A stretch of 46,871 nucleotides of DNA from Ilumatobacter nonamiensis YM16-303 (GCF_000350145.1 NZ_BAOL01000054.1:1-46871), one strand, 5' to 3'. Numbered from the stretch's first letter, positions 24,232 through 32,115 are shown. Numbers and translations: made by a program. Notes: generated by a model from the sequence alone, not told the origin.

Positions 24232-25470
24232 ATGTACGCATGGAACGACGAACAACTGATGATCCGCGACGCCGTGCGCGAGTTCATCGAGGCCGAGATC
24301 GCCCCGAAGCGCGAAGAGTTGGAATTCGGCGACACGCCGCCGTACGACCTGCTGCGCAAGCTGTTCGCCACGTTCGGCATGGACCAGATGGCGCGGGACC
24401 GATTCGAGAAGACCATCGCGTTCGAGAAATCGGTGGAGGCGGCCGTCGCCGCGGGCGACTCTCCACCCGAGCGCGAGTCACGCAACGAAGGCAACGACCC
24501 CTCGTTGTCGATGATCCCGATCATCGAACTGTGCCGCTACTCCCCCGGAATGGTCACGGCGATGGGCGTGTCCATGGGGCTCTCGTCGGCCGCCATCATG
24601 AGCAAGGGCACCATCGCCCAGAAGGAACGGTGGGCGCTCGACCTGCTCACCCTCGACAAGATCGGCGCATGGGCGATCACCGAGCCCAACTCAGGTTCCG
24701 ATGCGTTCGGGTCGATGAAGGCCACCGCCCGTCGCGACGGCGACGAATACGTCCTCAACGGATCGAAGACATTCATCACCAACGGACCGTATGCCGACAC
24801 GATCATCTTCATCTGCAAGCTCGACGAGGGCAATCCACCTGAGGAGCGCAAGGTGCTGTCGTTCGTCCTCGACTCGGGGATGCCGGGCCTCGAACAATCC
24901 AAGCCGCTCCGCAAGATGGGCATGCACTCCTCACCCACCGGGGAACTCTTCCTCGACGACGTTCGCGTCGGGATCGATCGACTGATCGGCGAGACCGAGG
25001 ACCTTCCGTCCGGAGGTCGCGACGGCGCCAAGGCCACGTTCACGATCGAACGCTCGGGCGTCGCCGCAATGGCACTCGGCATGATCGGCAAGGCGCTCGA
25101 GCTGTGCATCGAGTACGCCAAGGAGCGGGTCCAGTTCGGCCAACCGATCGGCGAGTTCCAGTTGATCCAGGACAAGTTGGCCCGGATGGAGGTCGCCCGG
25201 CTCAACGTCGAGAACCTGGTCTTCCGCTACATCGAGACCACTCGGGACGGCGTGAGCCTCACGCTTGCCGAGGCGTCCGCGATGAAGCTCTACTCGGCAC
25301 GCGCCGCGATGGAGGTCGCCCTCGAAGCCGTGCAGATCTTCGGCGGCAACGGATACATGAGCGAATTCCAGGTGGAGCAGATCGCCCGCGACGCCAAGGT
25401 GCTACAGATCTACGCGGGCACCGATGAGCTCCAGATCACGCACATCGCGAAGGATCTGCTGCGTCGCTGA
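24232..25470 (+). CDS. Acyl-CoA dehydrogenase
   Basis: 412 aa FAD enzyme that introduces an alpha,beta double bond into an acyl-CoA. ATG 24232 (MYAWNDEQLMIRDAVREFIE) is the natural start. The FAD-binding block is KIGAWAITEPNSGSDAFGSMKA. KTFITNGPYADTIIF and GELFLDDVRV follow. The C-terminal signature is VQIFGGNGYMSEFQVEQIARDAKVLQIYAGTDELQ, which also holds the region of the catalytic base (YAGTDELQ). An insertion rich in charged residues (about 60-90) is slightly unusual. It is followed by an SDR that may catalyse a later beta-oxidation step. Confidence 0.9.
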   Translation: MYAWNDEQLMIRDAVREFIEAEIAPKREELEFGDTPPYDLLRKLFATFGMDQMARDRFEKTIAFEKSVEAAVAAGDSPPERESRNEGNDPSLSMIPIIELCRYSPGMVTAMGVSMGLSSAAIMSKGTIAQKERWALDLLTLDKIGAWAITEPNSGSDAFGSMKATARRDGDEYVLNGSKTFITNGPYADTIIFICKLDEGNPPEERKVLSFVLDSGMPGLEQSKPLRKMGMHSSPTGELFLDDVRVGIDRLIGETEDLPSGGRDGAKATFTIERSGVAAMALGMIGKALELCIEYAKERVQFGQPIGEFQLIQDKLARMEVARLNVENLVFRYIETTRDGVSLTLAEASAMKLYSARAAMEVALEAVQIFGGNGYMSEFQVEQIARDAKVLQIYAGTDELQITHIAKDLLRR

Positions 25471-25537
25471 CGACCGCCACCCCACGTCACACCGAGGAAT
25501 GGTGCCGTCCCGACGGCCGCCGATATCTTCGTCCCCC

Positions 25538-26431
25538 ATGACTGATCTCGGATTCGACGGCAAGGTAGCGATCATCACCGGAGCAGGTGGCGGTCTCGGC
25601 AAGCAGCACGCGCTGATGATGGCGGCCCGCGGGGCACTCATCGTGGTGAACGACCTCGGCGGCGCCGTCGACGGATCGGGCTCCGACAAGGGCGCCGCCC
25701 AGCTCGTGGTCGACGAGATCAAGGAAGCCGGCGGCGAGGCCGTCGCGAACACCGACTCCGTCGCCACGCCCGAGGGTGGCGAGAGCATCGTGCAGTCGGC
25801 TGTCGACGCGTTCGGCACGGTCGACATCGTGATCAACAACGCGGGCATCCTGCGCGACAAGTCGTTCCACAACATGGGTCCCGACCTCGTCGACCCCGTG
25901 CTCGACGTCCACCTCCGCGGCGCGTTCAACGTCACCGGCCCGGCATGGAAGATCATGCGCGAGAAGAGCTACGGCCGCATCGTGTCGACGTCGTCGGCCG
26001 CCGGCATCTTCGGCAACTTCGGCCAGGCCAACTACGGCGCCGCCAAGATGGGCCTCGTCGGCTTCACCAACGTGCTCGCCGTCGAAGGCGCCAAGTACAA
26101 CGTCCGCGCCAACGCGATCGCACCGCTCGCCTACACCCGCATGACCGAGGACCTGCTCGGCCCGCTCGGCGACAAGCTCCAGCCCGAACTCGTGTCGCCG
26201 CTGGTGACCTACCTGGCTCACGAGTCCTGCGAGTCGACCGGCCGTGTCTACTCCGTCGGTGGCGGCCGCGTGGCCGAGGTGTTCATCGCCGAGTGCCAGG
26301 GCTACACGTCCGACGACCTGACGCCCGAGAGCCTGCGCGACAACTGGGACACCGTCACCGACCAGGAGGGCTACGAAGTTCCCTCGGCCATCGCCGAGGA
26401 GACGGCGATGTTCCTCAAGGCCCTGTCCTGA
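25538..26431 (+). CDS. SDR-family (MFE2/17-beta-HSD4-like) 3-hydroxyacyl-CoA dehydrogenase
   Basis: 297 aa. The cofactor motif is GKVAIITGAGGGLGKQHALMMA. VVNDLGGAVDGSGSDKGAAQ follows, a segment typical of the peroxisomal multifunctional enzyme type 2 dehydrogenase domain. DIVINNAGILRDKSFHNM and the catalytic YGAAKMGLVGF (YxxxK), preceded by STSSAAG, complete the SDR core. The probable reaction is oxidation of (R)-3-hydroxyacyl-CoA during fatty-acid or steroid side-chain breakdown. The ATG at 25538 is used. It lies 67 bp after the acyl-CoA dehydrogenase and is closed by the hairpin at 26473. Confidence 0.9.
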   Translation: MTDLGFDGKVAIITGAGGGLGKQHALMMAARGALIVVNDLGGAVDGSGSDKGAAQLVVDEIKEAGGEAVANTDSVATPEGGESIVQSAVDAFGTVDIVINNAGILRDKSFHNMGPDLVDPVLDVHLRGAFNVTGPAWKIMREKSYGRIVSTSSAAGIFGNFGQANYGAAKMGLVGFTNVLAVEGAKYNVRANAIAPLAYTRMTEDLLGPLGDKLQPELVSPLVTYLAHESCESTGRVYSVGGGRVAEVFIAECQGYTSDDLTPESLRDNWDTVTDQEGYEVPSAIAEETAMFLKALS

Positions 26432-26472
26432 CCTGACCTGACCTGAGCGCCGGGATCCCGGCTGCCTCGATT

Positions 26473-26517
26473 CTCGGCCCGATTCCGTCTCACCTTCCGA
26501 GACGGAATCGGGCCGAG
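26473..26517. terminator. Strong bidirectional terminator hairpin
   Basis: A perfect 19-bp stem, CTCGGCCCGATTCCGTCTC at 26473-26491 and its reverse complement at 26499-26517, has a 7-nt loop. On the plus strand a short T run (gttttc) follows. It separates the convergent SDR and anti-sigma genes. Confidence 0.85.
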
Positions 26518-26524
26518 GACGTTT

Positions 26525-27166
26525 TCAGGCGCGCTGTGGCAGGCGCTCGCGGACGTTGTCCCGAATCGCTCCCCAGTCGGGCCGGCCGGGAGAGCCGGCG
26601 ATCATCCACGCGAGAGCCAGCCCTGCGAGTTCGGTCAGGTGACTCATCTCCGACACCGCACTGCGACCGTTCTCCGCGATGTCGAAGCCGGCGCTGAGCA
26701 GCATCGTCAAGAGCAGCGCGCCGGCGAACGGGAGCATGCCGTAGGCGCGATGGGGCCGCCACGCGACGAATGCGAGCCCGACCCCGAGCGCCACGCCGAA
26801 TGCACCCAGGTGCCGGGCGAGGTGCACCTCGGCCCCGCTCATCTGCCCTGCCACCAACGCCGCTGCGTTCTGCGCGATCAGCAGGAACGCAACCCATGCC
26901 AGCGCCGGTCGACGCCACCCGTTGCGACCGAGCACGGCGGGACGAGCACGGCTCAGGATCGCCGGGCGCAGATCGGGAACCGCAACCGCCGGGCGGAGCC
27001 GAACCCGCCGGTCGAGCTGCAGGAACTGCGCCGACAACTGCTCGCACGCCGGGCATCCCGCCAGGTGGTGATCGAGTTGCTTCATCTCGGGAGCGGTCGC
27101 CTCTCCATCCATTCGCGCGGAGAGGATCTCGTGTGCGGTGTCGCACGACAGCTGTTCGGCGTCCAT
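26525..27166 (-). CDS. Zinc-finger anti-sigma factor (zf-HC2/ZAS), membrane-bound
   Basis: 213 aa. The N-terminal anti-sigma domain has CDTAHEILSARMDGEATAPEM followed by HHLAGCPAC, that is H34-x3-C38-x2-C41 of the ZAS fold. A linker leads to hydrophobic segments from about residue 85 (ALAWVAFLLIAQNAAALVAG, FGVALGVGLAFVAW, FAGALLLTMLLSAG, LAGLALAWMIAG), giving four membrane helices. It would hold the divergently encoded ECF sigma factor inactive until a signal, probably related to copper or the cell envelope. Unusually, it is encoded opposite to its sigma factor rather than after it. Confidence 0.85.
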   Translation of the reverse strand: MDAEQLSCDTAHEILSARMDGEATAPEMKQLDHHLAGCPACEQLSAQFLQLDRRVRLRPAVAVPDLRPAILSRARPAVLGRNGWRRPALAWVAFLLIAQNAAALVAGQMSGAEVHLARHLGAFGVALGVGLAFVAWRPHRAYGMLPFAGALLLTMLLSAGFDIAENGRSAVSEMSHLTELAGLALAWMIAGSPGRPDWGAIRDNVRERLPQRA

Positions 27167-27168
27167 GT

Positions 27169-27200
27169 GAACCAGGTCGCTCCGAGGACCGTTCTGGTTC
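27169..27200. promoter_or_regulatory. Candidate symmetric ECF promoter between sigma and anti-sigma genes
   Basis: GAACCAG (27169-27175) and its complement CTGGTTC (27194-27200) place the same GAACC box, like an ECF -35 element, on both strands of the 55-bp divergent gap. On the plus strand CGTTC lies about 16 bp after it, a plausible -10. This suggests autoregulation of both genes, but is inferred only. Confidence 0.4.
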
Positions 27201-27221
27201 CCGAGTCGCCAGACTGGAGGT

Positions 27222-27785
27222 GTGGACCATCTGACGCGACTCCTCCTTGCTGCACAGCAGGGTGATGCCGCGGCGCTCGACCGTTTCGTGGCCGAGACGC
27301 AAGCCGAGGTCTGGAACGTCTGCCGCTACCTCGGCGACGCGCGCGACGCGGACGACCTGGCCCAGGAGGTCTACGAGCGGGCGATCAAGTCGCTCCCCCG
27401 CTATCGCGCCGAGGGCGCCGCCCGCGGCTGGTTGCTCACCATCGCTCGCCGCGTGTGCGCCGACCACGTTCGACGGGCCCAGCGTCGTCGGCGCAAGGAG
27501 CAGGCGGCGGTCGACGAGGCCCACGTCCAGGCCGACTTCCTGCCGGACACCACGCTCGGCGTCGATCTCGACGTGCTCCTCGGGCAACTCGACGACGATC
27601 GGCGCACCGCGTTCGTGCTCACTCAGGTGCTCGGCATGTACTACGACGAGGCCGCCGAGGTGATCGGGTGTCCGGTGGGCACCGTGCGTTCCCGGGTCTC
27701 GCGGGCTCGACTCGATCTCGCCGCGATGGCCACGGCGACCGACGACGGCGAGGCGGACGATCTGCGGCCCACGGGAACGAAGTGA
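27222..27785 (+). CDS. ECF sigma factor (sigma-70 family)
   Basis: 187 aa with sigma regions 2 and 4 only. Region 2 is VCRYLGDARDADDLAQEVYERAIKSLPRYRAEG and ARGWLLTIARRVCADHVRR. Region 4 is DDRRTAFVLTQVLGMYYDEAAEVIGCPVGTVRSRVSRARLDL. The GTG at 27222 directly follows GGAGG with one base between, so spacing is tight and a start slightly downstream is possible. It heads a five-gene copper-related operon; the SCO1 gene follows with a 4-bp overlap if its GTG start is used. Its partner anti-sigma factor is divergent. Confidence 0.88.
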   Translation: MDHLTRLLLAAQQGDAAALDRFVAETQAEVWNVCRYLGDARDADDLAQEVYERAIKSLPRYRAEGAARGWLLTIARRVCADHVRRAQRRRRKEQAAVDEAHVQADFLPDTTLGVDLDVLLGQLDDDRRTAFVLTQVLGMYYDEAAEVIGCPVGTVRSRVSRARLDLAAMATATDDGEADDLRPTGTK

Positions 27786-27808
27786 ACGTTGCCGACGACC
27801 TGCAGGGC

Positions 27809-28471
27809 ATGAACTCCCCAAGGCCCGAGCGACCGCGTCACCGTCGACTCCACCGGATCGGCGGCGTGGCGCTGGCTGCCGCCCTCGTCGCGTCCGCAGC
27901 GTGCGGCAGTGACGACGAGAGCGGCGGCGAAGCGTCCGACCCCGCGCTGTCCGGCGTCGTCCGCGATCCGGCACCCGAGGTCGACCTCGTCACGCTGCCG
28001 TCCCTCAGCGACCCGGGCGAGGAGGTCGAGTTCCGCGCCGACGAGGGCGAACTCCAGGTGGTCTACTTCGGGTTCACCAACTGCCCGGACGTGTGCCCGA
28101 CCACGATGGTCGATCTGGCCGTTGCGCTCCGGATGCTCGACGACGATCAGGCGGACGATGTCGAGGTCGTGATGGCGACCGTCGATCCCGACCGAGATCT
28201 GGAGATTCTCGACGGGTACGTGACGTCGTTCGTTCCCGATGCGATCGCCGTGGGAACTCCCGACACCGAGTTGATCGCCGCGGCGGGTGAGCCGTTCGGC
28301 GCGAGTTGGGAAGTCCGCGAAACCGACGACGGCACGATCGAAGTCGATCATTCCCCGTTCCTCTACGCCGTGGACGACGAGGGCAAGCTGGTGCTGTCCT
28401 GGCAGTTCGGGGCCTCGTCGGAGGACATGGCCGCCGACATCAGCACGCTGCTCGAACGGGCCCAGGCCTGA
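27809..28471 (+). CDS. SCO1/SenC-family copper chaperone lipoprotein
   Basis: 220 aa from ATG 27809. A GTG at 27782 would overlap the sigma stop (GTGA) and add nine residues. The signal peptide is RHRRLHRIGGVALAAALVASAAC, with the lipobox Cys at 32. The thioredoxin-fold motif FGFTNCPDVCPTTM gives C92 and C96, and the third copper ligand is H181 in VDHSPFLYAV. These are the canonical SCO1 ligands, so copper delivery to the CuA site of cytochrome oxidase, or thiol redox work, is expected outside the membrane. It is followed by a cupredoxin 9 bp later. Confidence 0.9.
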   Translation: MNSPRPERPRHRRLHRIGGVALAAALVASAACGSDDESGGEASDPALSGVVRDPAPEVDLVTLPSLSDPGEEVEFRADEGELQVVYFGFTNCPDVCPTTMVDLAVALRMLDDDQADDVEVVMATVDPDRDLEILDGYVTSFVPDAIAVGTPDTELIAAAGEPFGASWEVRETDDGTIEVDHSPFLYAVDDEGKLVLSWQFGASSEDMAADISTLLERAQA

Positions 28472-28480
28472 GGCCACACC

Positions 28481-28885
28481 ATGAAGGTCTCGGCATCCTC
28501 TCGCACCGTCCGCAGGACGTTCGTCGCAGTCGGGCTCGCATTGGCGATGTCGGTGGGTGCCGCGTGTTCCGGCGACGCCGACTCGGGTCCCGGGTTCGGA
28601 ACCGAGGACGGAACGGCCGCGGCCACGTACGAGTACACGATTCCCGCAGGCGCCGGTGAAGCGCTCGACGCGGGCACGCCGCTCGAGATCCTCCCGGGCA
28701 CGCTCGAGGCGTCCGTCGGCGAGACGATCGAGATCGTCAACCTCGACGATCGGGGCCACAACGTCGGACCGTGGTTCGTCGGCGCCGACGAGACGTTGCG
28801 CCAGGAGTTCACCTCGCCCGGTCGGTTCGAGGGCGTGTGCACCGTTCATCCGAGCGGTGAGTTGGTCCTCGTCGTCGACGCATGA
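28481..28885 (+). CDS. Cupredoxin-domain lipoprotein
   Basis: 134 aa. The signal peptide ends at the lipobox GAAC (Cys29). The cupredoxin fold spans about residues 65-134: GTLEASVGETIEIVNLDDRGHNVG, then EFTSPGRFEGVCTVHPSGELVLVV. Copper ligands visible are H93, C120 and H123. The usual axial Met a few residues after the His (HPxM-type) is not present; the segment reads HPSGEL. Electron transfer or copper storage beside the SCO1 and PCu(A)C chaperones is likely. The stop overlaps the next start (ATGA). Confidence 0.85.
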   Translation: MKVSASSRTVRRTFVAVGLALAMSVGAACSGDADSGPGFGTEDGTAAATYEYTIPAGAGEALDAGTPLEILPGTLEASVGETIEIVNLDDRGHNVGPWFVGADETLRQEFTSPGRFEGVCTVHPSGELVLVVDA

Positions 28886-29916
28886 CGACGCACACCCCGC
28901 GCAGGCTCGGCCACCGGACACCGGTCGTCGCGGCGATCGTCGCGATCGTCCTGCTCCTCGGTGGCGGCACCGCACACGCCGATCCGGCGGGCCCCACCGA
29001 CTACCGATCGGAGATCCTGTCGATCGAACCTGCGACCCCGTCGATCGCGATCGATGTGATCGGTGGCGACTCGTTCGTCAGGTTGCGCGCCGAGTCCGGT
29101 ACCGAGGTGATGGTGCTCGGATACTTCGGCGAGCCGTACCTGTGGTTTCTTCCCGACGGTGACGTGCGCGAGAACCAGAACTCGCCCACCACCTACCAGA
29201 ACGAGGAGCGATACGGCGCCGACGCTCCCGACTTCGCCAGCGCGGATGCCGAACCGGACTGGGAGACGGTGGCGTCGGCGGGCACATACGCCTGGCACGA
29301 CCATCGCGCCCACTGGATGCAACCGATCCGTCCCGCCGGCCAGGAACCGGGCGACCAGATCCTCGAGCAGGTGATCCCGATCGAGGTCGACGGTGATCCG
29401 GTCTCGGTGACCGTCATCTCCACGTGGGAACCCGAACCGTCGATGCTCCCGGCGATCGCGGGCGGAATCGTCGGAGCGATCGTCGTCGGGGCGGCTGCCT
29501 GGTGGTCCCGACGGAACGCGGCGTGGGCGGTCGCACTGACTCCGATCGCCCTGGCCGCGACATTGGCGGGTTGGTGGCAGTACTCGTCGCTCCCGTCCGA
29601 AACCGACCCACGGCTGGTCTGGCCACTCCTCCCGGCGCTCGCGCTCGCCGCCTGCGTCGCTGCGGTACCGCTCAGGACCCGGTCACCGTTCGCCGCCCTG
29701 GCCGCCGGGCTCGTCGCGTCGAGCGAACTGATCGTGTGGGCGTTCATCAAACGCGACGGACTCAGTGCGGCGATCGTGCCGACCGATGCCCCGCAATGGT
29801 TCGAGCGATTCGTGCTCGTCGCGGCGTTCGTTGCCGGCGTCGGTGGTGTGGCGATCGCGCTCTACCGACTTTTTCTGGCCACGCCGGGAACCACGGCCGC
29901 CGCCGCGGCGACCTGA
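28882..29916 (+). CDS. Uncharacterised exported/membrane protein with WHDHRxHWM motif, copper locus
   Basis: 344 aa. An N-terminal signal segment (VVAAIVAIVLLLGGGTAHA) leads to a periplasmic domain of about 170 residues containing TDYRSEILSIEP, VMVLGYFGEPYLWFLPDG, and AWHDHRAHWMQPI near residues 135-147. At least five hydrophobic segments follow from about residue 190 (MLPAIAGGIVGAIVVGAAAWW, VALTPIALAATLAGWW, LLPALALAACVAAVPL, FAALAAGLVASSELIVWAF, FVLVAAFVAGVGGVAIALYRLF). The clustered His, Trp and Met could bind copper. Similar proteins occur near copper genes in actinobacteria, but no function is established. Both flanking genes are copper proteins, and it is coupled to the upstream one by a 4-bp overlap. 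Confidence 0.75.
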   Translation: MTTHTPRRLGHRTPVVAAIVAIVLLLGGGTAHADPAGPTDYRSEILSIEPATPSIAIDVIGGDSFVRLRAESGTEVMVLGYFGEPYLWFLPDGDVRENQNSPTTYQNEERYGADAPDFASADAEPDWETVASAGTYAWHDHRAHWMQPIRPAGQEPGDQILEQVIPIEVDGDPVSVTVISTWEPEPSMLPAIAGGIVGAIVVGAAAWWSRRNAAWAVALTPIALAATLAGWWQYSSLPSETDPRLVWPLLPALALAACVAAVPLRTRSPFAALAAGLVASSELIVWAFIKRDGLSAAIVPTDAPQWFERFVLVAAFVAGVGGVAIALYRLFLATPGTTAAAAAT

Positions 29917-29921
29917 CCGTC

Positions 29922-30542
29922 GTGAACCCACGCAACTCGAACCTTCCCCATCGCGCCCTGGCGCTCGTCGCCGTCGCCACGCTCGGTTTCGCCGCCTGCG
30001 GCTCCGACGACGCGAGCAGCGACGACACCGAGCAGTCCACCGACGCCGTCGAGGCCGACGGTGTCACCATGACCGACGCCTGGTCCCGCCAGCCCGCCGA
30101 GGGCCAGACCACGGCAGCGGTCTACGGGGTCCTCACCAACGACACCGACGAGACGGTCACCGCGATCTCGGCGACCAGTTCGGCCACCGACAACGTCGAA
30201 CTCCACGAGGTGTTGATGGGCGACGACGACCAGATGACGATGCAGGAGAAGGAAGGCGGCTACGAGATCGCGGCGGGCGAGTCGCTCACCTTCGAGCCCG
30301 GTGGCGCCCACATCATGCTGCTCGACATCGACGCCGCGTCGTACCCCGATCCCGTCGACATCACGCTGACGTTCGACAACGACACCTCCGTCGAATTCAC
30401 CGCGGAAGTTCGCGCCATCGACGGCGAGGACATGGACGACATGGACCACGACGGGATGGACGACACGGACCACTCGGAGATGGACGACGACGAGATGGAC
30501 GACATGGACGACATGGACGAGGCTCCGACGACCGACGGCTGA
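29922..30542 (+). CDS. PCu(A)C copper chaperone lipoprotein with Met/His/Asp-rich tail
   Basis: 206 aa from GTG 29922, 5 bp after the preceding stop. A lipobox Cys is at 26 (FAAC). The PCu(A)C domain spans about residues 48-165. Its Cu(I) site is the H-x3-M...H-x-M pattern: H95 and M99 in ELHEVLM, then H130 and M132 in GGAHIML. These proteins hand Cu(I) to SCO1 or cytochrome oxidase outside the membrane. Residues 169-200 form an unusual tail with seven Met, two His and many Asp (DDMDHDGM repeats), which could be a second copper-binding region. It is the last gene of the operon and is followed by a strong hairpin. Confidence 0.9.
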   Translation: MNPRNSNLPHRALALVAVATLGFAACGSDDASSDDTEQSTDAVEADGVTMTDAWSRQPAEGQTTAAVYGVLTNDTDETVTAISATSSATDNVELHEVLMGDDDQMTMQEKEGGYEIAAGESLTFEPGGAHIMLLDIDAASYPDPVDITLTFDNDTSVEFTAEVRAIDGEDMDDMDHDGMDDTDHSEMDDDEMDDMDDMDEAPTTDG

Positions 30543-30555
30543 CCACTTCGTTCTC

Positions 30556-30592
30556 GTCGCGCATCGGCCCGGCAACCGGGTCGATGCGCGAC
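30556..30592 (+). terminator. Strong hairpin after the copper operon
   Basis: The stem pairs GTCGCGCATCG (30556-30566) with CGATGCGCGAC (30582-30592). It continues with one G-U pair and CCCGG/CCGGG to a CAA loop, 17 pairs in all. No T tract follows, as is common in high-GC actinobacteria. It lies 13 bp after the PCu(A)C stop. Confidence 0.8.
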
Positions 30593-30715
30593 CGGAACGA
30601 AGCAACGGCAGTCCATCGACATCGACCAGACGCCCACCCGCGGGTCGATGTCTCGTTCTCCCGGTGGACCGGCCACGATTCCATTCGACGCGTCGCGGCC
30701 GACGACACTGGCACC

Positions 30716-31849
30716 GTGACCGACGCCATCGACGTAGCCGAATTCCAAGCCGAGGCCGCTGCCTGGCTGGCGACCAACGCCTCGGACGCACCGCCCGACT
30801 ACGGCGCGATCTGTCCCCCGGAACTCATCGAACGCGGCATCGCATGGCAGCGCCGGATTCGCGACGCCGGGTACGCGGGGATCCACTGGCCCACCGAGTA
30901 CGGCGGCCGCGGACTGTCCGTCGAACACAACGGTGTCTGGCTTCTGGAGTGCGCTCGCGCCGGAGTGCCGCCGGTGCTGAACATGGTCGGTCTCGTCCTC
31001 GCCGGCGGAGCGATCCAGCGCTACGGCACCGACGAGCAGAAGCAGCAGCATCTCGCTGCCTCGCTCGACGCCGATCACGTCTGGTGTCAGCTCTTCTCCG
31101 AGCCGGGGTCGGGAAGCGATCTCGCGTCGCTGTCGACGCGGGCCGTGCGCGACGGCGACCGCTACATCGTCAATGGCCAGAAGGTCTGGTGTTCCGGCGG
31201 GCGCTACAGCAACTGGGGAATCCTCATGGCGCGGACGAAGCCGGACGGACCGAAGCACGACGGCATCTCGTTCATCCTCTGTCCGATGGACCTGCCGGGG
31301 ATCGAGATCAGGCCGCTGAAGCAGATGACGGGCGAATCCGAGTTCGACGAGGTGTTCTTCACCGACGTCGAGCTCCCGGCGGACCATCTGCTCGGTCCCG
31401 AACACGGAGGGTGGGGCGTCGGAATGGCGGTTCTGACGAGCGAACGTGGGCACATCGGCACGGCGGTGATCTCGATGCAGCGCCGACTCGACCAGATGAT
31501 GCGACTGGCCGCAGGACGCACCCTCGATCCGAGTGCTCGCCAGGAGATCGCCCGCCTCGTCTCGGTCGCGAGTGCCTACAAGGCCATGGCCCAGCGCCAG
31601 GGCCCCGTCGCATCGACAGCCGCGTCGCTGATGAAGCTCGGGATCACCCAGATGTCCTTCGATGCCGCAATGCTGCGCGGGGATCTCGCCGGGGCCGACG
31701 GTCTCCTCACCGGCACCGACGCGTCTGGCATGCTGGCGGCACCCGGTGGGCGCATCGCCGGCGGGACCAGCGAGGTCCAACGCAACATCATCGGCGAGCG
31801 ACTGCTCGGGCTGCCGCGAGAACCACGATCCGAAACGAGAACACCATGA
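30716..31849 (+). CDS. Acyl-CoA dehydrogenase
   Basis: 377 aa from GTG 30716. The N-terminal helices (FQAEAAAWLATNAS, GIAWQRRIRDAGYAGIHWPTEYGGRGLS) are followed by FAD-binding WCQLFSEPGSGSDLASLSTRA and GQKVWCSGGRYSNWGILMART. The C-terminus has GGRIAGGTSEVQRNIIGERLLGLPR, the standard closing signature. This subgroup acts on steroid, branched or aromatic side-chain acyl-CoAs in actinobacteria; the substrate is not known here. The stop overlaps the start of the small LapA-like gene. Confidence 0.88.
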   Translation: MTDAIDVAEFQAEAAAWLATNASDAPPDYGAICPPELIERGIAWQRRIRDAGYAGIHWPTEYGGRGLSVEHNGVWLLECARAGVPPVLNMVGLVLAGGAIQRYGTDEQKQQHLAASLDADHVWCQLFSEPGSGSDLASLSTRAVRDGDRYIVNGQKVWCSGGRYSNWGILMARTKPDGPKHDGISFILCPMDLPGIEIRPLKQMTGESEFDEVFFTDVELPADHLLGPEHGGWGVGMAVLTSERGHIGTAVISMQRRLDQMMRLAAGRTLDPSARQEIARLVSVASAYKAMAQRQGPVASTAASLMKLGITQMSFDAAMLRGDLAGADGLLTGTDASGMLAAPGGRIAGGTSEVQRNIIGERLLGLPREPRSETRTP

Positions 31850-32115
31850 GCAACCGGCGAATGGACGACATCCCCGAAGGAGAATTCGGCGACGACGGTG
31901 ACGGACCTCCCATCGCGTTGATCCTGGCCGGAGTGATCGCCGTCCTGGCGCTGATCTTCGTCATCCAGAACAGCGAGAAGGTCCAGACCGATTTCCTCTT
32001 CTTCAGCGTGGAGACGAGACAGTGGGTCGCGATCGTCGTCGCCATCGTGCTGGGTGTCGTCCTCGATCGACTGTTCTCGATCTGGTGGCGTCGCTCCCGG
32101 GACGACGACGACTAG
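31846..32115 (+). CDS. LapA-domain small membrane protein
   Basis: 89 aa. The ATG at 31846 overlaps the acyl-CoA dehydrogenase stop (ATGA). The acidic N-terminus (DDIPEGEFGDDGDGPP) is followed by two membrane helices, ALILAGVIAVLALIFVIQNSE and WVAIVVAIVLGVVLDRLFSIWW. FVIQN-x-(10)-FLFF between them is the LapA (PF06305, formerly DUF1049) pattern. The C-terminus is charged (RRSRDDDD). Function is unclear in actinobacteria; elsewhere LapA-type proteins help lipopolysaccharide assembly. No mechanistic link to the dehydrogenase is evident. Confidence 0.8.
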   Translation: MSNRRMDDIPEGEFGDDGDGPPIALILAGVIAVLALIFVIQNSEKVQTDFLFFSVETRQWVAIVVAIVLGVVLDRLFSIWWRRSRDDDD

